DNA of 64,000 nt from Insolitispirillum peregrinum (GCF_042665255.1 NZ_JBHTCD010000001.1), one strand, 5' to 3'; shown: positions 53,651 to 63,249, counted from the first letter of the stretch. Notes: generated by a model from the letters alone, not told the origin. A program made the numbers and translations.

Positions 53651-54598
53651 ATGATGGATAACGGCTCGGATTTCGATATTGGCCTGACCTCAGGCTCCCG
53701 CCCCTCGGAAAGCTCGTCCCGACCGTCGGCGTCAGGAAAGGGCAGGCCGGAGGGCGGCGTACCGCCGGGAGCCCCCCACGGCATCCCACCCCGAAATCCG
53801 TGGGATCTGGGGGGAAGCCAGACAGTGGTCGACCGGGCCACCCCCATCGGCATGGCAGCAGGCGGCGTACTGTTGCTGCTGGCAATCCTGCTCGGCGGAT
53901 CGCCGCTGGCGTTCCTGAACATCCCGTCGGTCCTGATCGTTTTTGGTGGCGTCGCTGCGGTGACCGTCTCCAGCTTTTCATGGTCGGACATCAAGGGCAG
54001 TTGGCCTGCCATCCGCTGCGCCGTCACCTATCGCCGCCGCGATCCACACGAAGCGGCCATGCATGTGCTGGAAATCGCCGATTACGCCCGCCATTACGGC
54101 CTGTTGCGCCTGCAGGGCACCGTGCACCACAGCGCCAATGGCGAGCCGTTGCTGTTCAATGGTTTGCAGCATGTGATTGATGCCATGCCGGTGCAGGAAG
54201 TCGAACAGGTCCTGCGCACCCACAGTGCCGCCCGCGCCTATCGCCATGGTCGGGCCACCAGCATGCTGCGCCGGGCGGCGGATGTCGCACCGGCCATGGG
54301 GTTGATCGGGACACTGGTCGGTCTGGTGCAGATGCTGGGGGCGCTTGATGATCCGACTTCGATCGGTCCGGGAATGGCCGTTGCCCTGTTGACCACCCTG
54401 TACGGGGCCTGTCTCGCCCATCTGGTGCTGTCACCTCTGGCGGCGAAGCTGGAACGGAATTCCGCCGAAGAGTCCCTGCTGGACGAGGTTTACATCCTGG
54501 GGGTCACTTCGGTCGGGCGCAAGGACAACCCCCGACGCCTTGAAATGCAGCTCAACAGCATCCTGCCCCCCACACAGCGCGTTCATTTTTACGATTGA
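53651..54598 (+). CDS. MotA/TolQ/ExbB-family motor protein
   Basis: The 315-residue protein has a 60-residue disordered N-terminal part rich in Gly, Pro and Ser, then four membrane segments (about 63-83, 87-108, 215-232 and 245-268). The MotA signature is in APAMGLIGTLVGLVQMLGALDDPTSIGPGMAVALLTTLYGACLAHLV. It is encoded between fliN and flbD with no MotB partner in the window. It resembles PomA/MotA stator subunits, so it probably builds or modulates a stator with a MotB encoded elsewhere. Confidence 0.85.
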   Translation: MMDNGSDFDIGLTSGSRPSESSSRPSASGKGRPEGGVPPGAPHGIPPRNPWDLGGSQTVVDRATPIGMAAGGVLLLLAILLGGSPLAFLNIPSVLIVFGGVAAVTVSSFSWSDIKGSWPAIRCAVTYRRRDPHEAAMHVLEIADYARHYGLLRLQGTVHHSANGEPLLFNGLQHVIDAMPVQEVEQVLRTHSAARAYRHGRATSMLRRAADVAPAMGLIGTLVGLVQMLGALDDPTSIGPGMAVALLTTLYGACLAHLVLSPLAAKLERNSAEESLLDEVYILGVTSVGRKDNPRRLEMQLNSILPPTQRVHFYD

Positions 54599-54708
54599 TT
54601 TACGGCAGATTTACCTCTGCCCCTGTACAACAGTTCAAAAGGGATCGGCGCAGCAGGGGAAAATGATCACCCGCTGTCGGTCCCATGGTGTGGTGGGAGA
54701 GATACGGG

Positions 54709-56112
54709 ATGCGTTTGTTAATCATCGGCAGCCTCGGTGGTCAGATTGGCGCAGCCAGTCAGATTGCCATGCGCCGGGGCGCAAAAGTCACGCAAGCCGA
54801 CGATGTGGACGGCGCGCTGTCTTTGTTGCGCTCGGGGGCTGGCGCCGATCTGGTGATGATCGATGTGACGCTGGACGTCCATGCCTTCATCTCCAGCCTC
54901 GACGCTGAACGCATTGCCGTGCCCGTCGTTGCCTGTGGCGTCAGCACCGATACCCGCGCCGCCGTGGCCGCAATCCGTGCCGGTGCCAAGGAATACGTCC
55001 CCCTGCCCCCGGACCCCGATCTGATCGCCGCAGTGCTGGAAGCAGTGGCGCGACAGGATCTGGACATCATTTTCCGCGATTCCGCCATGGATCGCGTGCT
55101 GCAAATCGCTGATCAGGTGGCCCCGTCCGAGGCTGGCATCCTGATTATCGGAGAGTCCGGGACCGGCAAGGAACTGATGGCCCGCCACATCCACCAGCGA
55201 TCCAAGCGGGCAGAGAAGGTCTTCGTGGCGGTCAATTGCGCCGCCATCCCCGAAAACCTGCTGGAATCCGAGCTGTTTGGCCACGAAAAAGGCGCTTTCA
55301 CCGGGGCCGTCGCCCGCCGGATTGGCCGTTTTGAAGAAGCCGACGGCGGCACCCTGCTGCTGGATGAAATCTCGGAAATGGATGTGCGCCTGCAGGCCAA
55401 ATTGCTGCGCGCCATCCAGGAAAAGGAGATCACCCGCGTCGGCGGTAACCAGCCGGTGAAGGTCAACGTCCGCATTCTGGCGACATCCAACCGCAATCTG
55501 CAGGAAGAATCCCGCAAGGGCACGTTCCGCGAAGACCTGTATTTCCGCCTGAACGTGGTCACCATCACCCTGCCTCCCCTGCGCGATCGCCCACAGGATG
55601 TAGCGGTGCTGGCCGAACACTTTGCCGCCAAATACGCCGAACTGAACGGGCTGCCGTTGCGCAAGATTTCCCCCGAAGCCCTGCGTCTGCTGCAACGTCA
55701 TACCTGGCGCGGCAACGTGCGCGAGCTGGAAAACACCATCCACCGGGCAACCCTGCTCGCTTCGGGACCGGACATTGGCCCCGAAGCCATCCTGCTGACC
55801 GATGATCAGGGCAATCCGATCATGCCCGATGCGTTTGCCGCTGTCCCGATGTCCCATTCCCCGCTGGTTGATCATGCCTATGGCACGGTCCAGATTGCCG
55901 GGGAAAGCGCGACCGGTTCGCTGGTCGGCCGCACGGTGGCCGATGTCGAACGCGACCTGATCATCGACACCCTGCGCCATACGATCGGCAACCGGACCCA
56001 TGCGGCAAACATTCTGGGAATTTCGATCCGCACGCTGCGCAACAAATTAAAGCTGTACTCTGAACAGGGTTTCAGTGTTCCTCCTCCGGGGGAAGCGGAC
56101 AGTACCGCCTGA
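54709..56112 (+). CDS. flbD: Sigma-54-dependent flagellar regulator FlbD
   Basis: FlbD activates late flagellar genes with sigma-54 RNA polymerase. The 467-residue protein has a receiver-like N-terminal domain (1-115) keeping a central Asp52 but lacking the paired acidic residues after beta-1 (RLLIIGSLGG). The AAA+ domain has Walker A GESGTGKE (148-155), GAFTGA (195-200) and GGTLLLDEISEMD. The C-terminal Fis-type HTH is HAANILGISIRTLRNKLKLY. The start at 54709 has GGGAGAG upstream. It sits between motA-like and flhA. IhfA encoded at 42 kb is a likely partner. Confidence 0.92.
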   Translation: MRLLIIGSLGGQIGAASQIAMRRGAKVTQADDVDGALSLLRSGAGADLVMIDVTLDVHAFISSLDAERIAVPVVACGVSTDTRAAVAAIRAGAKEYVPLPPDPDLIAAVLEAVARQDLDIIFRDSAMDRVLQIADQVAPSEAGILIIGESGTGKELMARHIHQRSKRAEKVFVAVNCAAIPENLLESELFGHEKGAFTGAVARRIGRFEEADGGTLLLDEISEMDVRLQAKLLRAIQEKEITRVGGNQPVKVNVRILATSNRNLQEESRKGTFREDLYFRLNVVTITLPPLRDRPQDVAVLAEHFAAKYAELNGLPLRKISPEALRLLQRHTWRGNVRELENTIHRATLLASGPDIGPEAILLTDDQGNPIMPDAFAAVPMSHSPLVDHAYGTVQIAGESATGSLVGRTVADVERDLIIDTLRHTIGNRTHAANILGISIRTLRNKLKLYSEQGFSVPPPGEADSTA

Positions 56113-56166
56113 TCCATCTTTCCCCGGGACATGCCCCGGTACATGCACGGTAACTAAGGAATAGCA

Positions 56167-58317
56167 ATGGCTGAACCGTCACCACAACAGTTGAACGGTC
56201 CTGACAACGGCAAGGGCGGCGGTGCCCTTGGTGGACAGCTGGGCTATTTCAAAGACCTGCTGGTGGGTTCGCTCAAGCGCGGCGACCTTGCCTTTGCCCT
56301 TGGTGTTGCCTCCATTCTGGTGATGCTGATCATCCCGATGCCGACATGGCTTCTGGATATCATGCTGGCCCTGTCGCTGACCTTTGCCGTTCTGGTTCTC
56401 ATGACCGTGATCTTTATTGAAAAGGCCATGGAACTGAACTCGTTCCCGGTGATCCTGCTGATTGCCACCCTGTTCCGCCTGGCCCTCAACCTGGCCTCGA
56501 CCCGCCTGATTCTTGCCCATGGCCACGAAGGCCCCGACGCGGCCGGGGCGGTGATTCAGGCCTTTGGCGGCTTTGTGATGGGCGGGAACTTCGTGATCGG
56601 GGTGATCGTGTTCGCCATCCTGATTCTGGTGAACTTCATGGTCATCACCAAGGGTTCCGGCCGTATCGCCGAAGTGACCGCCCGCTTTACCCTTGACGCC
56701 ATGCCCGGCAAGCAGATGGCGATTGACGCCGACTTGTCCGCCGGGGTGATTGACGAACGCCAAGCCATTGAACGCCGCCGTGACCTGCAAAAAGAAGCCG
56801 ACTTCTTCGGGGCGATGGACGGTGCGTCCAAGTTCGTCCGCGGGGAAGCCGTTGCCGGCCTGATCATCACCGCGGTCAACGTGATTGGCGGCATGATCAT
56901 CGGGATGGCCCAGAACGGCATGCGCTTTGCCGACGCGGCAGACAGCTATACCCGCCTGACAGTCGGCGACGGCCTGATCAGCCAGATCCCGGCGCTGATC
57001 GTGTCGATCTCCGCCGGTCTGATGGTGTCGAAAGCCGGTCTGACCGAAAGCACCGAAATGGCGCTGGCGCACCAGTTCGGCCGCTATCCCAAGGCGTTGG
57101 GGATGTCCGGTCTGGTCTCCCTCGCCCTCGCCCTGTTGCCCGGCACGCCGTTCCTGCCCTTCATGCTGCTGGCGGTCCTCTGTGGGACCATCGCCTGGTA
57201 TCTGGACACCCAGCAGAAAAAGCAAAAGCAGAACGAAGCGGTGATGGCCGAGCAGATGCAGCAGGAAAGCCCGCCTGCACCGGAAGAGCCGATTTCGACC
57301 GCCCTGCGCATCGACATGGTGCGCCTGGAACTGGGTTACGGCCTGCTGTCGATGATTTCGTCCAACGGCAACCAGCGCCTGACCGACCAGATCAAGGCCC
57401 TGCGCCGGGCTCTGGCCTCGGAACTGGGCTTTGTGATGCCCAGCGTGCGCATTCAGGACAACATGCAGCTTCCGGCGAACTCCTATGCCATCTATGTCAA
57501 GGAAGTCGAAGCCGGACGCGGCGACCTGCGTCCCAACCAGTTGCTGGTGATGGACCCGCGCGGCGAAGACATTACCCTGCCCGGTGAAAAAACCCGCGAG
57601 CCGACCTTTGGCCTGCCCGCCTTGTGGATCGACGCCTCGAACCGCGAAGAAGCCCTGTTCCGGGGCTATACGGTGGTCGACCCGCCGACCGTTGTCACCA
57701 CCCACCTGACCGAAGTGGTGCGCGACAACACCGCCGAACTGCTATCCTATGCCGAAACGCAAAAGCTGCTCGACGAGCTGGACAAGGAACAGCAGAAGCT
57801 GATCGCCGACCTTGTGCCGTCCCAGATTACCCTCAATGGTTTGCAGCGCGTGTTGCAGAACCTGCTGGCCGAGCGCGTTTCCATCCGCGATTTGCCGACC
57901 ATTCTGGAAGGCATCTCGGAAGCCTGCGGCTTGACCCGCAACATCATGATGATCACCGAACACGTCCGCACCCGACTGGCCCGCCAGATCTGCGACGCCA
58001 ACGCCGATGATAATGGTGTCATTCCGCTGGTCACCCTGTCACCATTGTGGGAGCGGGCTTTTGGTGAAGCCCTGATCGGCAATGGCGAAGAAAAACAACT
58101 CGCCATGGCCCCCAGCCAGCTTCAGGAGTTCATCACCACTGTTCGCCAGACCTTTGAACGGTTTGCCATGCAAGGGGAAATCCCTGTTCTGCTGACCAGT
58201 CCCGGCGTTCGCCCCTATGTCCGGTCGATTGTCGAGCGTTTCCGTCCGATGACCGTGGTCATGAGCCAGAACGACATCCACCCCAAGGCTCGCATCAAGA
58301 CATTGGGGCAAATCTGA
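56167..58317 (+). CDS. flhA: Flagellar export protein FlhA
   Basis: FlhA is the large export-gate protein of the flagellar type III secretion system. The 716-residue protein has an N-terminal membrane half with about eight segments (from LAFALGVASILVMLIIPMP), the FHIPEP region (RRRDLQKEADFFGAMDGASKFVRGEAV), and a cytoplasmic half with subdomains beginning LRIDMVRLELGYGLLSM and ending RSIVERFRPMTVVMSQNDI. It follows flbD by 54 bp. Confidence 0.97.
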   Translation: MAEPSPQQLNGPDNGKGGGALGGQLGYFKDLLVGSLKRGDLAFALGVASILVMLIIPMPTWLLDIMLALSLTFAVLVLMTVIFIEKAMELNSFPVILLIATLFRLALNLASTRLILAHGHEGPDAAGAVIQAFGGFVMGGNFVIGVIVFAILILVNFMVITKGSGRIAEVTARFTLDAMPGKQMAIDADLSAGVIDERQAIERRRDLQKEADFFGAMDGASKFVRGEAVAGLIITAVNVIGGMIIGMAQNGMRFADAADSYTRLTVGDGLISQIPALIVSISAGLMVSKAGLTESTEMALAHQFGRYPKALGMSGLVSLALALLPGTPFLPFMLLAVLCGTIAWYLDTQQKKQKQNEAVMAEQMQQESPPAPEEPISTALRIDMVRLELGYGLLSMISSNGNQRLTDQIKALRRALASELGFVMPSVRIQDNMQLPANSYAIYVKEVEAGRGDLRPNQLLVMDPRGEDITLPGEKTREPTFGLPALWIDASNREEALFRGYTVVDPPTVVTTHLTEVVRDNTAELLSYAETQKLLDELDKEQQKLIADLVPSQITLNGLQRVLQNLLAERVSIRDLPTILEGISEACGLTRNIMMITEHVRTRLARQICDANADDNGVIPLVTLSPLWERAFGEALIGNGEEKQLAMAPSQLQEFITTVRQTFERFAMQGEIPVLLTSPGVRPYVRSIVERFRPMTVVMSQNDIHPKARIKTLGQI

Positions 58318-58405
58318 TGTCGCGGCGGCTCGCCCTGAATGACGTGTTCCTGCTGCCACGGCATACGCTTGTCGGCAGCATCTGGCACAGGAGGCGAGAA
58401 GCAGC

Positions 58406-59641
58406 ATGCGGCTGAAGTGTTACTCTGCCCCCAGCATGGCCGAAGCCATGGCCGACGTCCGGCGCGAGCTGGGCGAGGATGCCATCATCGTTTCGACCCA
58501 GCGGGCCGTCGGTGGGCAAGGGGTCCGCATCACTGCCGCGCTGGAAGAAACCGCCAGCGACGACGAGGTCCACATTGCCCTGTCCGGCGGTGTTCCGTCG
58601 CCGGTGCTCGATCACATCCGCGAGCAACTGATCTATCACGGCCTGCCGCCCCGTCTGATTGAACGGCTGGTCAATGCCGCCCGTCGGGTCGGTACCGAAG
58701 ACCCGACCATGGCCTGCGCCGGTGCGCTGGATGAACTGTTTGCCTTTGCCCCGCTGCCCGAACGTCAGGCACCGCGCCCGTTCATGATGGTCGGACCACC
58801 GGGTTCGGGAAAAACCATCGCCGTCGCCAAGCTGGCCGCCCGCGGGCGGCTGAACGGTCGTTCTGTCGGGGTGATCAGTGCCGACACCGTCCGCGCCGGG
58901 GCCCTGGAACAGCTTTCCGCCTTTACCAACATCCTGAACGTCGATCTGCGCAAGGCGCGCGGCGCGCATGCGCTGGCCCAGTTGTTGTACGAAGACATCA
59001 ACCGCCACGATCTTGTCTTTATCGACACGCCGGGCCTGAATCCCTTCCTGCCGGGCGATATCGAGTATCTCGCCAACCTGATCGCCGAGGTTGATGTCGA
59101 GCCGGTGCTGGTGATGGCCGCCGGGGGCGACCCGGTCGAAGCCGCCGAAATGGCCGAAGCCTTTGCTCAGGTCGGCGCAACCCGTCTGCTGGCCACCCGC
59201 CTTGACATGACCCGTCGGCTGGGGGCCATTCTGGCTGCGGCCGATGCCGCCCAGTTCATGTTCAGTGAAGTCAGCATTAACCCACACATTGCAAATGGCC
59301 TCTGCCAGATCAACCCGGTCTCGATGGCCCGCCTGCTCATCCCCCCGGATGAGAGGTTTACACCGCCCCCCGGACGGGAGACCATCATCGAAGAATGGCC
59401 TTCCGATGGTGATTCAGGCTATGGTACAGAAACGTTTCCATCCGGACACGAACCTGAAGTAGACTTCGACCATCTGGATGACACAGCCTACGGCCATGGC
59501 GAGCAGGAAGAATTCTTGTCAACCATGAAGTCCTTTACCCAACATGCAGAACAGCGCCCCGCCTTTACCTATTATGATGAGTTCGACGATGACGGAGAAG
59601 CCGTAGATCGTCATGACCAGAGAAACGAGGTTCGCCGATGA
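58406..59641 (+). CDS. flhF: Flagellar biosynthesis GTPase FlhF
   Basis: FlhF is an SRP-type GTPase that places the polar flagellum. The 411-residue protein has a B/N domain (1-125), P-loop GPPGSGKT (130-137), DTVRAGALEQL (G2), DTPG (G3) and ATRLDMTRRLGAIL (G4-like, TRLD instead of TKLD). After residue 310 it has an acidic tail of about 90 residues not seen in short FlhF. It overlaps flhG by 4 bp (ATGA). A good ribosome site (AGGAGG, then 11 nt) precedes the start. Confidence 0.93.
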   Translation: MRLKCYSAPSMAEAMADVRRELGEDAIIVSTQRAVGGQGVRITAALEETASDDEVHIALSGGVPSPVLDHIREQLIYHGLPPRLIERLVNAARRVGTEDPTMACAGALDELFAFAPLPERQAPRPFMMVGPPGSGKTIAVAKLAARGRLNGRSVGVISADTVRAGALEQLSAFTNILNVDLRKARGAHALAQLLYEDINRHDLVFIDTPGLNPFLPGDIEYLANLIAEVDVEPVLVMAAGGDPVEAAEMAEAFAQVGATRLLATRLDMTRRLGAILAAADAAQFMFSEVSINPHIANGLCQINPVSMARLLIPPDERFTPPPGRETIIEEWPSDGDSGYGTETFPSGHEPEVDFDHLDDTAYGHGEQEEFLSTMKSFTQHAEQRPAFTYYDEFDDDGEAVDRHDQRNEVRR

Positions 59642-60444
59642 ACAATCACGCACCCGCAGGGGGGAAACCCGCCCTGGCCCCGAGTGCCGGGGTGCGCCAC
59701 CGGGGGAAAAACATCATCGCCGTCGCCTCTGGCAAAGGGGGCGTTGGCAAGACGTGGTTTTCAATCACCCTGTCTCACGCTTTGTCTCTGCGTGGGCAAA
59801 AGACCCTGCTGTTTGATGGCGACCTGGGCCTGGCCAACGTTGACATTCAGCTGGGGTTGATGCCCCGTCATGATCTGGGGTCGGTGATTTCGGGCAAGAT
59901 CACCCTTAATCAGGCGTTCTCCCACTATGAAGCCGGTAACTTTGACGTTCTGGCTGGCCGCTCTGGCTCGGGATCGCTGGCGAACGTCCCGCTGTCGCGC
60001 CTGCAGTTGCTGGGTGAGGATCTGGTCATTGCCGCCACCGGCTACAACAAGGTGATCCTCGATCTGGGCGCTGGCGTTGAAAAGTCGGTCCGTCAGTTGT
60101 CGCGGGTCGCCAATACCATTCTGGTGGTCACCTCAGACGAGCCGACCTCGCTGACCGACGCCTATGCTTTCATCAAGGTGACTGCACTGGAACGGCCGGG
60201 GTGCGACATCCGGGTGGTGGTCAATGCAGCCAACACCACCCGCGAAGGGGAACGGACCTATAACACCCTGCGCAAGGCCTGTGAGGGCTTTTTGAAGATC
60301 AGCCCGCCGCTGGCCGGGATTGTTCGACGCGACATGCGTGTCCGCGAAGCCATCCGGAACCAGACCCCCATCCTTGTCCGCTCGCCGAACTCCGAAGCGG
60401 CAATGGATGTGGAAGCGATCGCTGAACGCCTGCTTGCCGACTAA
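59638..60444 (+). CDS. flhG: Flagellar number regulator FlhG (MinD-like ATPase)
   Basis: FlhG limits flagellum number by acting on FlhF. The 268-residue protein has the deviant Walker A GKGGVGKT (32-39), FDGDLGLANVDIQLGL and the MinD-type DLGAGVEKSVRQLSRVANTILVVTSDEP. It shares the ATGA overlap with flhF, so the two are translated together. The flhF-flhG pair indicates polar flagellation. Confidence 0.93.
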   Translation: MNNHAPAGGKPALAPSAGVRHRGKNIIAVASGKGGVGKTWFSITLSHALSLRGQKTLLFDGDLGLANVDIQLGLMPRHDLGSVISGKITLNQAFSHYEAGNFDVLAGRSGSGSLANVPLSRLQLLGEDLVIAATGYNKVILDLGAGVEKSVRQLSRVANTILVVTSDEPTSLTDAYAFIKVTALERPGCDIRVVVNAANTTREGERTYNTLRKACEGFLKISPPLAGIVRRDMRVREAIRNQTPILVRSPNSEAAMDVEAIAERLLAD

Positions 60445-60492
60445 GGCAACACAGGAGAGCGGAAGGCAGGCCGAGTAAAGGACCACCAGACC

Positions 60493-62382
60493 ATGAGCAA
60501 CACCATCGCTCCTTCGACGGTGCCGCTTCCTGCCCCGTCCTCTGCAGGGCCACGTTCGGTGATGGTCTCGGTTCCGAACGCGCCGCAACCGGTGCTGTCC
60601 CTTCCTGCAGGCAGCACCGTTGAGGCTACGGTCGTCACTTCCCCGCCGCCGGATCAACAGGCCGCCCCGCCATCAACACTGCCCTCGGGCAGCAGCACCA
60701 GCGGGCAGACGGTCAGTGTCAGTACGCCCTATGGCGTGCTGACACTCAAAACCGCCCATCCCCTGCCCGAAGGGGCACAGCTCACCCTGCAAATGAGCGG
60801 CATCAAAGGTGACGCCGCCCAGTTGCGGATGGTGGCTCTGGATGGCAAGCCCATTCTGCGCGGGTTGCAGGATGCACTCTCAGCGGCCCTGCCCTCTGCC
60901 AGCAGCACAACAAGCGGCACGGTCAGCGCCCTTGCCCCTCTGACCAACGGCCTCACAACGCAGGCAATCGTTCTCAGCGGCCCCTTGCCCGCTGGGGGCG
61001 CTGCCATGGTTCTGCCTGCCGGGAGCCAGATGACCATCCGTGTGACCGGCCTGCCTGCCACACTCCCGTCGGGAGGGCTGTTGACAGCCCCTGTGGGCGG
61101 CAATGGTGGATCAGCAGCCAGCCCCCTGCCCGGCGGAGCCGGTGATGGTCCCGGAATGTCTCCGACAGTGAACGGCCTGCCCGGTGGCAGCTCTGCTCCG
61201 CTTCTGTCTTCATCCCCCACCCCCATGGGGAATTCCCTGCTCAACAGCGGCAAACAAGCCCTGTCCAGTCTGTTTCAGAACGCCTCGGCCTCGTTGAAGG
61301 CCGCCGTCGGAGCCACTGCCGGGGCAGAGAACACTCCGACAGCCAGCACAGCGGCAGCCCCCCCGCCTGCCGGAACGACCTCTACCATACCGATCCCCGA
61401 CCGCTCATCCCCGGCTGGACAGACGCTGGTTGGCACGGTGGCCCAGCAAACAGCAGGAGGGCGCACGGTTCTCAACACCGAAGCAGGCCAGATTGCCCTG
61501 CATGCCCGCCTGTCCCTGCCTGCCGGTAGTGCCGTCACCGTTGATGTCGTTTCCTACACGCCCGCAACGGCCACACAAGCCGCCGTCCAGGCCCTGCCCC
61601 CCTTGAGTGTCCCGTTGTTTGGTGGCACAACCAGTCCTTCGGCATGGCCAACCCTCAGCGATGCAGTTTCCCTGCTGCAACAAAGCGACCCGGATGCCGC
61701 CCGTCAACTGTTGAACAGCATTCCCGGCACGAATGGTGCCCTGCTCTCCAATGCCATCAGTTTCACGCAGGCCAGCCGGACAGGTAACCCCGGTAAATGG
61801 CCCGGAGAGCGGGTTCTGTCCGCACTGGACAAGGCTGGCGAGCGCGGGCGCCAGCTAGCCGCACAACTGGCCGAGGATATGGGATCGTTGGCCGAGCGGG
61901 CAAAACGCCCGGCGGGCAATGGTGGGGAATGGCGAGCCTTGCCGATGCCGTTCATGGATGGCAACACCATCGCCCAGATTACCATCGTCACCCGTCGGCC
62001 ACAGACGGCCGAAGACCTGCCAGACAAGGACAGTGACCGGGAACGGCAGGATCAGGGGCAGCGCTTCCTGCTCGACCTGTCGCTGTCCCGCCTTGGGGAC
62101 TTGCAGTTCGATGGTCTGTACAAGGGGAAAAGTCGCCAGTTTGATCTGATCATCCGCACGCGCGACACCCTGCCCGCACCCATCCGTCAGACCATTCAGA
62201 CCTTGTTCGCCCAATCATCCCAGGCTCTGCGTTTGAGTGGCGGCGTATCATTTCGGGTGACCAGCGACTTCGCCGGCCCGACCGCAGGCGAAGTCGCACA
62301 GGGGGGGATGGGAACCCGTGCCGCCAATGAGTTGGAAACCGCAACCGTCTCGGCTCTGCCCTCAGGCGGCCTGACAGCCTGA
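60493..62382 (+). CDS. FliK-like flagellar hook-length control domain protein
   Basis: The 629-residue protein is mostly Pro/Ser/Thr/Gly/Ala-rich (about 1-390), with repeated LPAG-type motifs at many points (for example LPAGSAVTVDVVSY). The C-terminal 110 residues (about 500-610) contain RFLLDLSLSRLGDLQFDGLYKGKSRQFDLIIRT and IRQTIQTLFAQSSQALRLSGGVSF, which resembles the FliK C-terminal domain. It is last in the flagellar block. Hook-length control is therefore plausible; the link rests on the C-terminal pattern and position only. Confidence 0.65.
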   Translation: MSNTIAPSTVPLPAPSSAGPRSVMVSVPNAPQPVLSLPAGSTVEATVVTSPPPDQQAAPPSTLPSGSSTSGQTVSVSTPYGVLTLKTAHPLPEGAQLTLQMSGIKGDAAQLRMVALDGKPILRGLQDALSAALPSASSTTSGTVSALAPLTNGLTTQAIVLSGPLPAGGAAMVLPAGSQMTIRVTGLPATLPSGGLLTAPVGGNGGSAASPLPGGAGDGPGMSPTVNGLPGGSSAPLLSSSPTPMGNSLLNSGKQALSSLFQNASASLKAAVGATAGAENTPTASTAAAPPPAGTTSTIPIPDRSSPAGQTLVGTVAQQTAGGRTVLNTEAGQIALHARLSLPAGSAVTVDVVSYTPATATQAAVQALPPLSVPLFGGTTSPSAWPTLSDAVSLLQQSDPDAARQLLNSIPGTNGALLSNAISFTQASRTGNPGKWPGERVLSALDKAGERGRQLAAQLAEDMGSLAERAKRPAGNGGEWRALPMPFMDGNTIAQITIVTRRPQTAEDLPDKDSDRERQDQGQRFLLDLSLSRLGDLQFDGLYKGKSRQFDLIIRTRDTLPAPIRQTIQTLFAQSSQALRLSGGVSFRVTSDFAGPTAGEVAQGGMGTRAANELETATVSALPSGGLTA

Positions 62383-62410
62383 GGGCTTCCGCGTGTAGAA
62401 CAAAAAGATC

Positions 62411-62451
62411 ATGGAGCGCTGCTCCAAACCTCGCCGGGGCCTCAGGCTCCG
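62411..62451 (+). repeat. Dispersed palindromic element, family C, copy 3 (degenerate)
   Basis: ATGGAGC/GCTCCAA hairpin followed by ACCTCGCCGGGGC...GGCTCCG. It lies 29 bp downstream of the fliK-like stop in the same orientation as its gene. Several arm bases have drifted from the other two copies. Confidence 0.65.
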
Positions 62452-62544
62452 AGCGGTTCAGGCCGCAGCTTGCACTGATTCCACCAACTGTCGTGTCCTG
62501 TGACGTGAGGCACACTCACAGCTCTCATTCCCTGATTTTTCATA

Positions 62545-62589
62545 GTGGTTTTGCGCAAAACCGGAACCGCGTTTGCGCACAATGCCCTA
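62545..62589 (+). repeat. Partial family B element at the response-regulator stop
   Basis: This is the second module of family B only: TGCGCAAA (62552-62559) facing TTTGCGCA (62572-62579), ending CACAATGCCCTA. Its terminal CTA, read on the minus strand, is the TAG stop codon of the response regulator gene. Confidence 0.7.
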
Positions 62590-63009
62590 ATTCAGCGGCG
62601 GCAGCTTGACCAGCGAGCACCAGAAATCTTCAATTCCCTTCACCACGTCAATGAAGCGGTCAAAGTCGACCGGCTTGACGATGTAGCAATTGGCATGAAG
62701 TTCATAAGAGCGGTTGATATCGCTTTCTGCCTGCGAGGTGGTCAGCACGATCACCGGAATACGGCACAGGGCGGGATCGTCCTTGATCTCGGCCAACACC
62801 TCGCGCCCGTCTTTGCGGGGGAGATTCAGGTCGAGCAGCACCAGATGGGGACGCGGCACGGCTTCGTAAGCTCCCTGCCGACGTAAAAACGACAGGGCCT
62901 CGATACCATCCTGTACGACATGCAAGCGTGTCGGCACCGAACCTTCCTTGAAAGCTTCGGCAGCCAGGCGGGCATCCCCAGGATTATCTTCTACGAGCAG
63001 GATATCCAT
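62587..63009 (-). CDS. Response regulator (Rcp1-like single receiver)
   Basis: The 140-residue protein is a stand-alone receiver domain: MDILLVEDNPGDARLAAEAF (acidic pair at 7-8), phospho-acceptor Asp60 in LVLLDLNLPRKDG, Thr in VLTTS and Lys in YIVKPVD. The DILLVEDNPGDARL start and the extended beta-3/alpha-3 loop are those of phytochrome-type Rcp1 response regulators. Starts at 63009 (ATG) or 63015 (GTG) are both possible; the longer frame upstream is not coding. No adjacent full kinase is visible. Its stop is inside a repeat. Confidence 0.88.
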   Translation of the reverse strand: MDILLVEDNPGDARLAAEAFKEGSVPTRLHVVQDGIEALSFLRRQGAYEAVPRPHLVLLDLNLPRKDGREVLAEIKDDPALCRIPVIVLTTSQAESDINRSYELHANCYIVKPVDFDRFIDVVKGIEDFWCSLVKLPPLN

Positions 63010-63249
63010 AACCACACGAGGCCCTATCCTAATCATGCCGGAGCGCCAACTGCCCAGACAAGCCATTATGACCATAATTGCCACAGACACAACGCAAAGC
63101 GCAAGAGAAGACAATGTTTTATGAGCATCCAGACGAATATTTCCCGTCGGGCAGATCACAGGCCATGGTACCAATGCACCAGCCCCAAACGCCCGGCACA
63201 TTGAAAAGCACACAAACGACATCTTGTTTAAACGTATATTTTGCGCCAC

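Noticed and set aside
58384..58400. TGGCAC resembling a sigma-54 -24 element before flhF
   Set aside because: The matching GC is not at the needed distance; the sequence is the ribosome-site region of flhF.
63010..63249. N-terminal extension of the Rcp1-like regulator
   Set aside because: The translation is Cys/Ser-rich and lacks family resemblance; the receiver fold starts at 63009.
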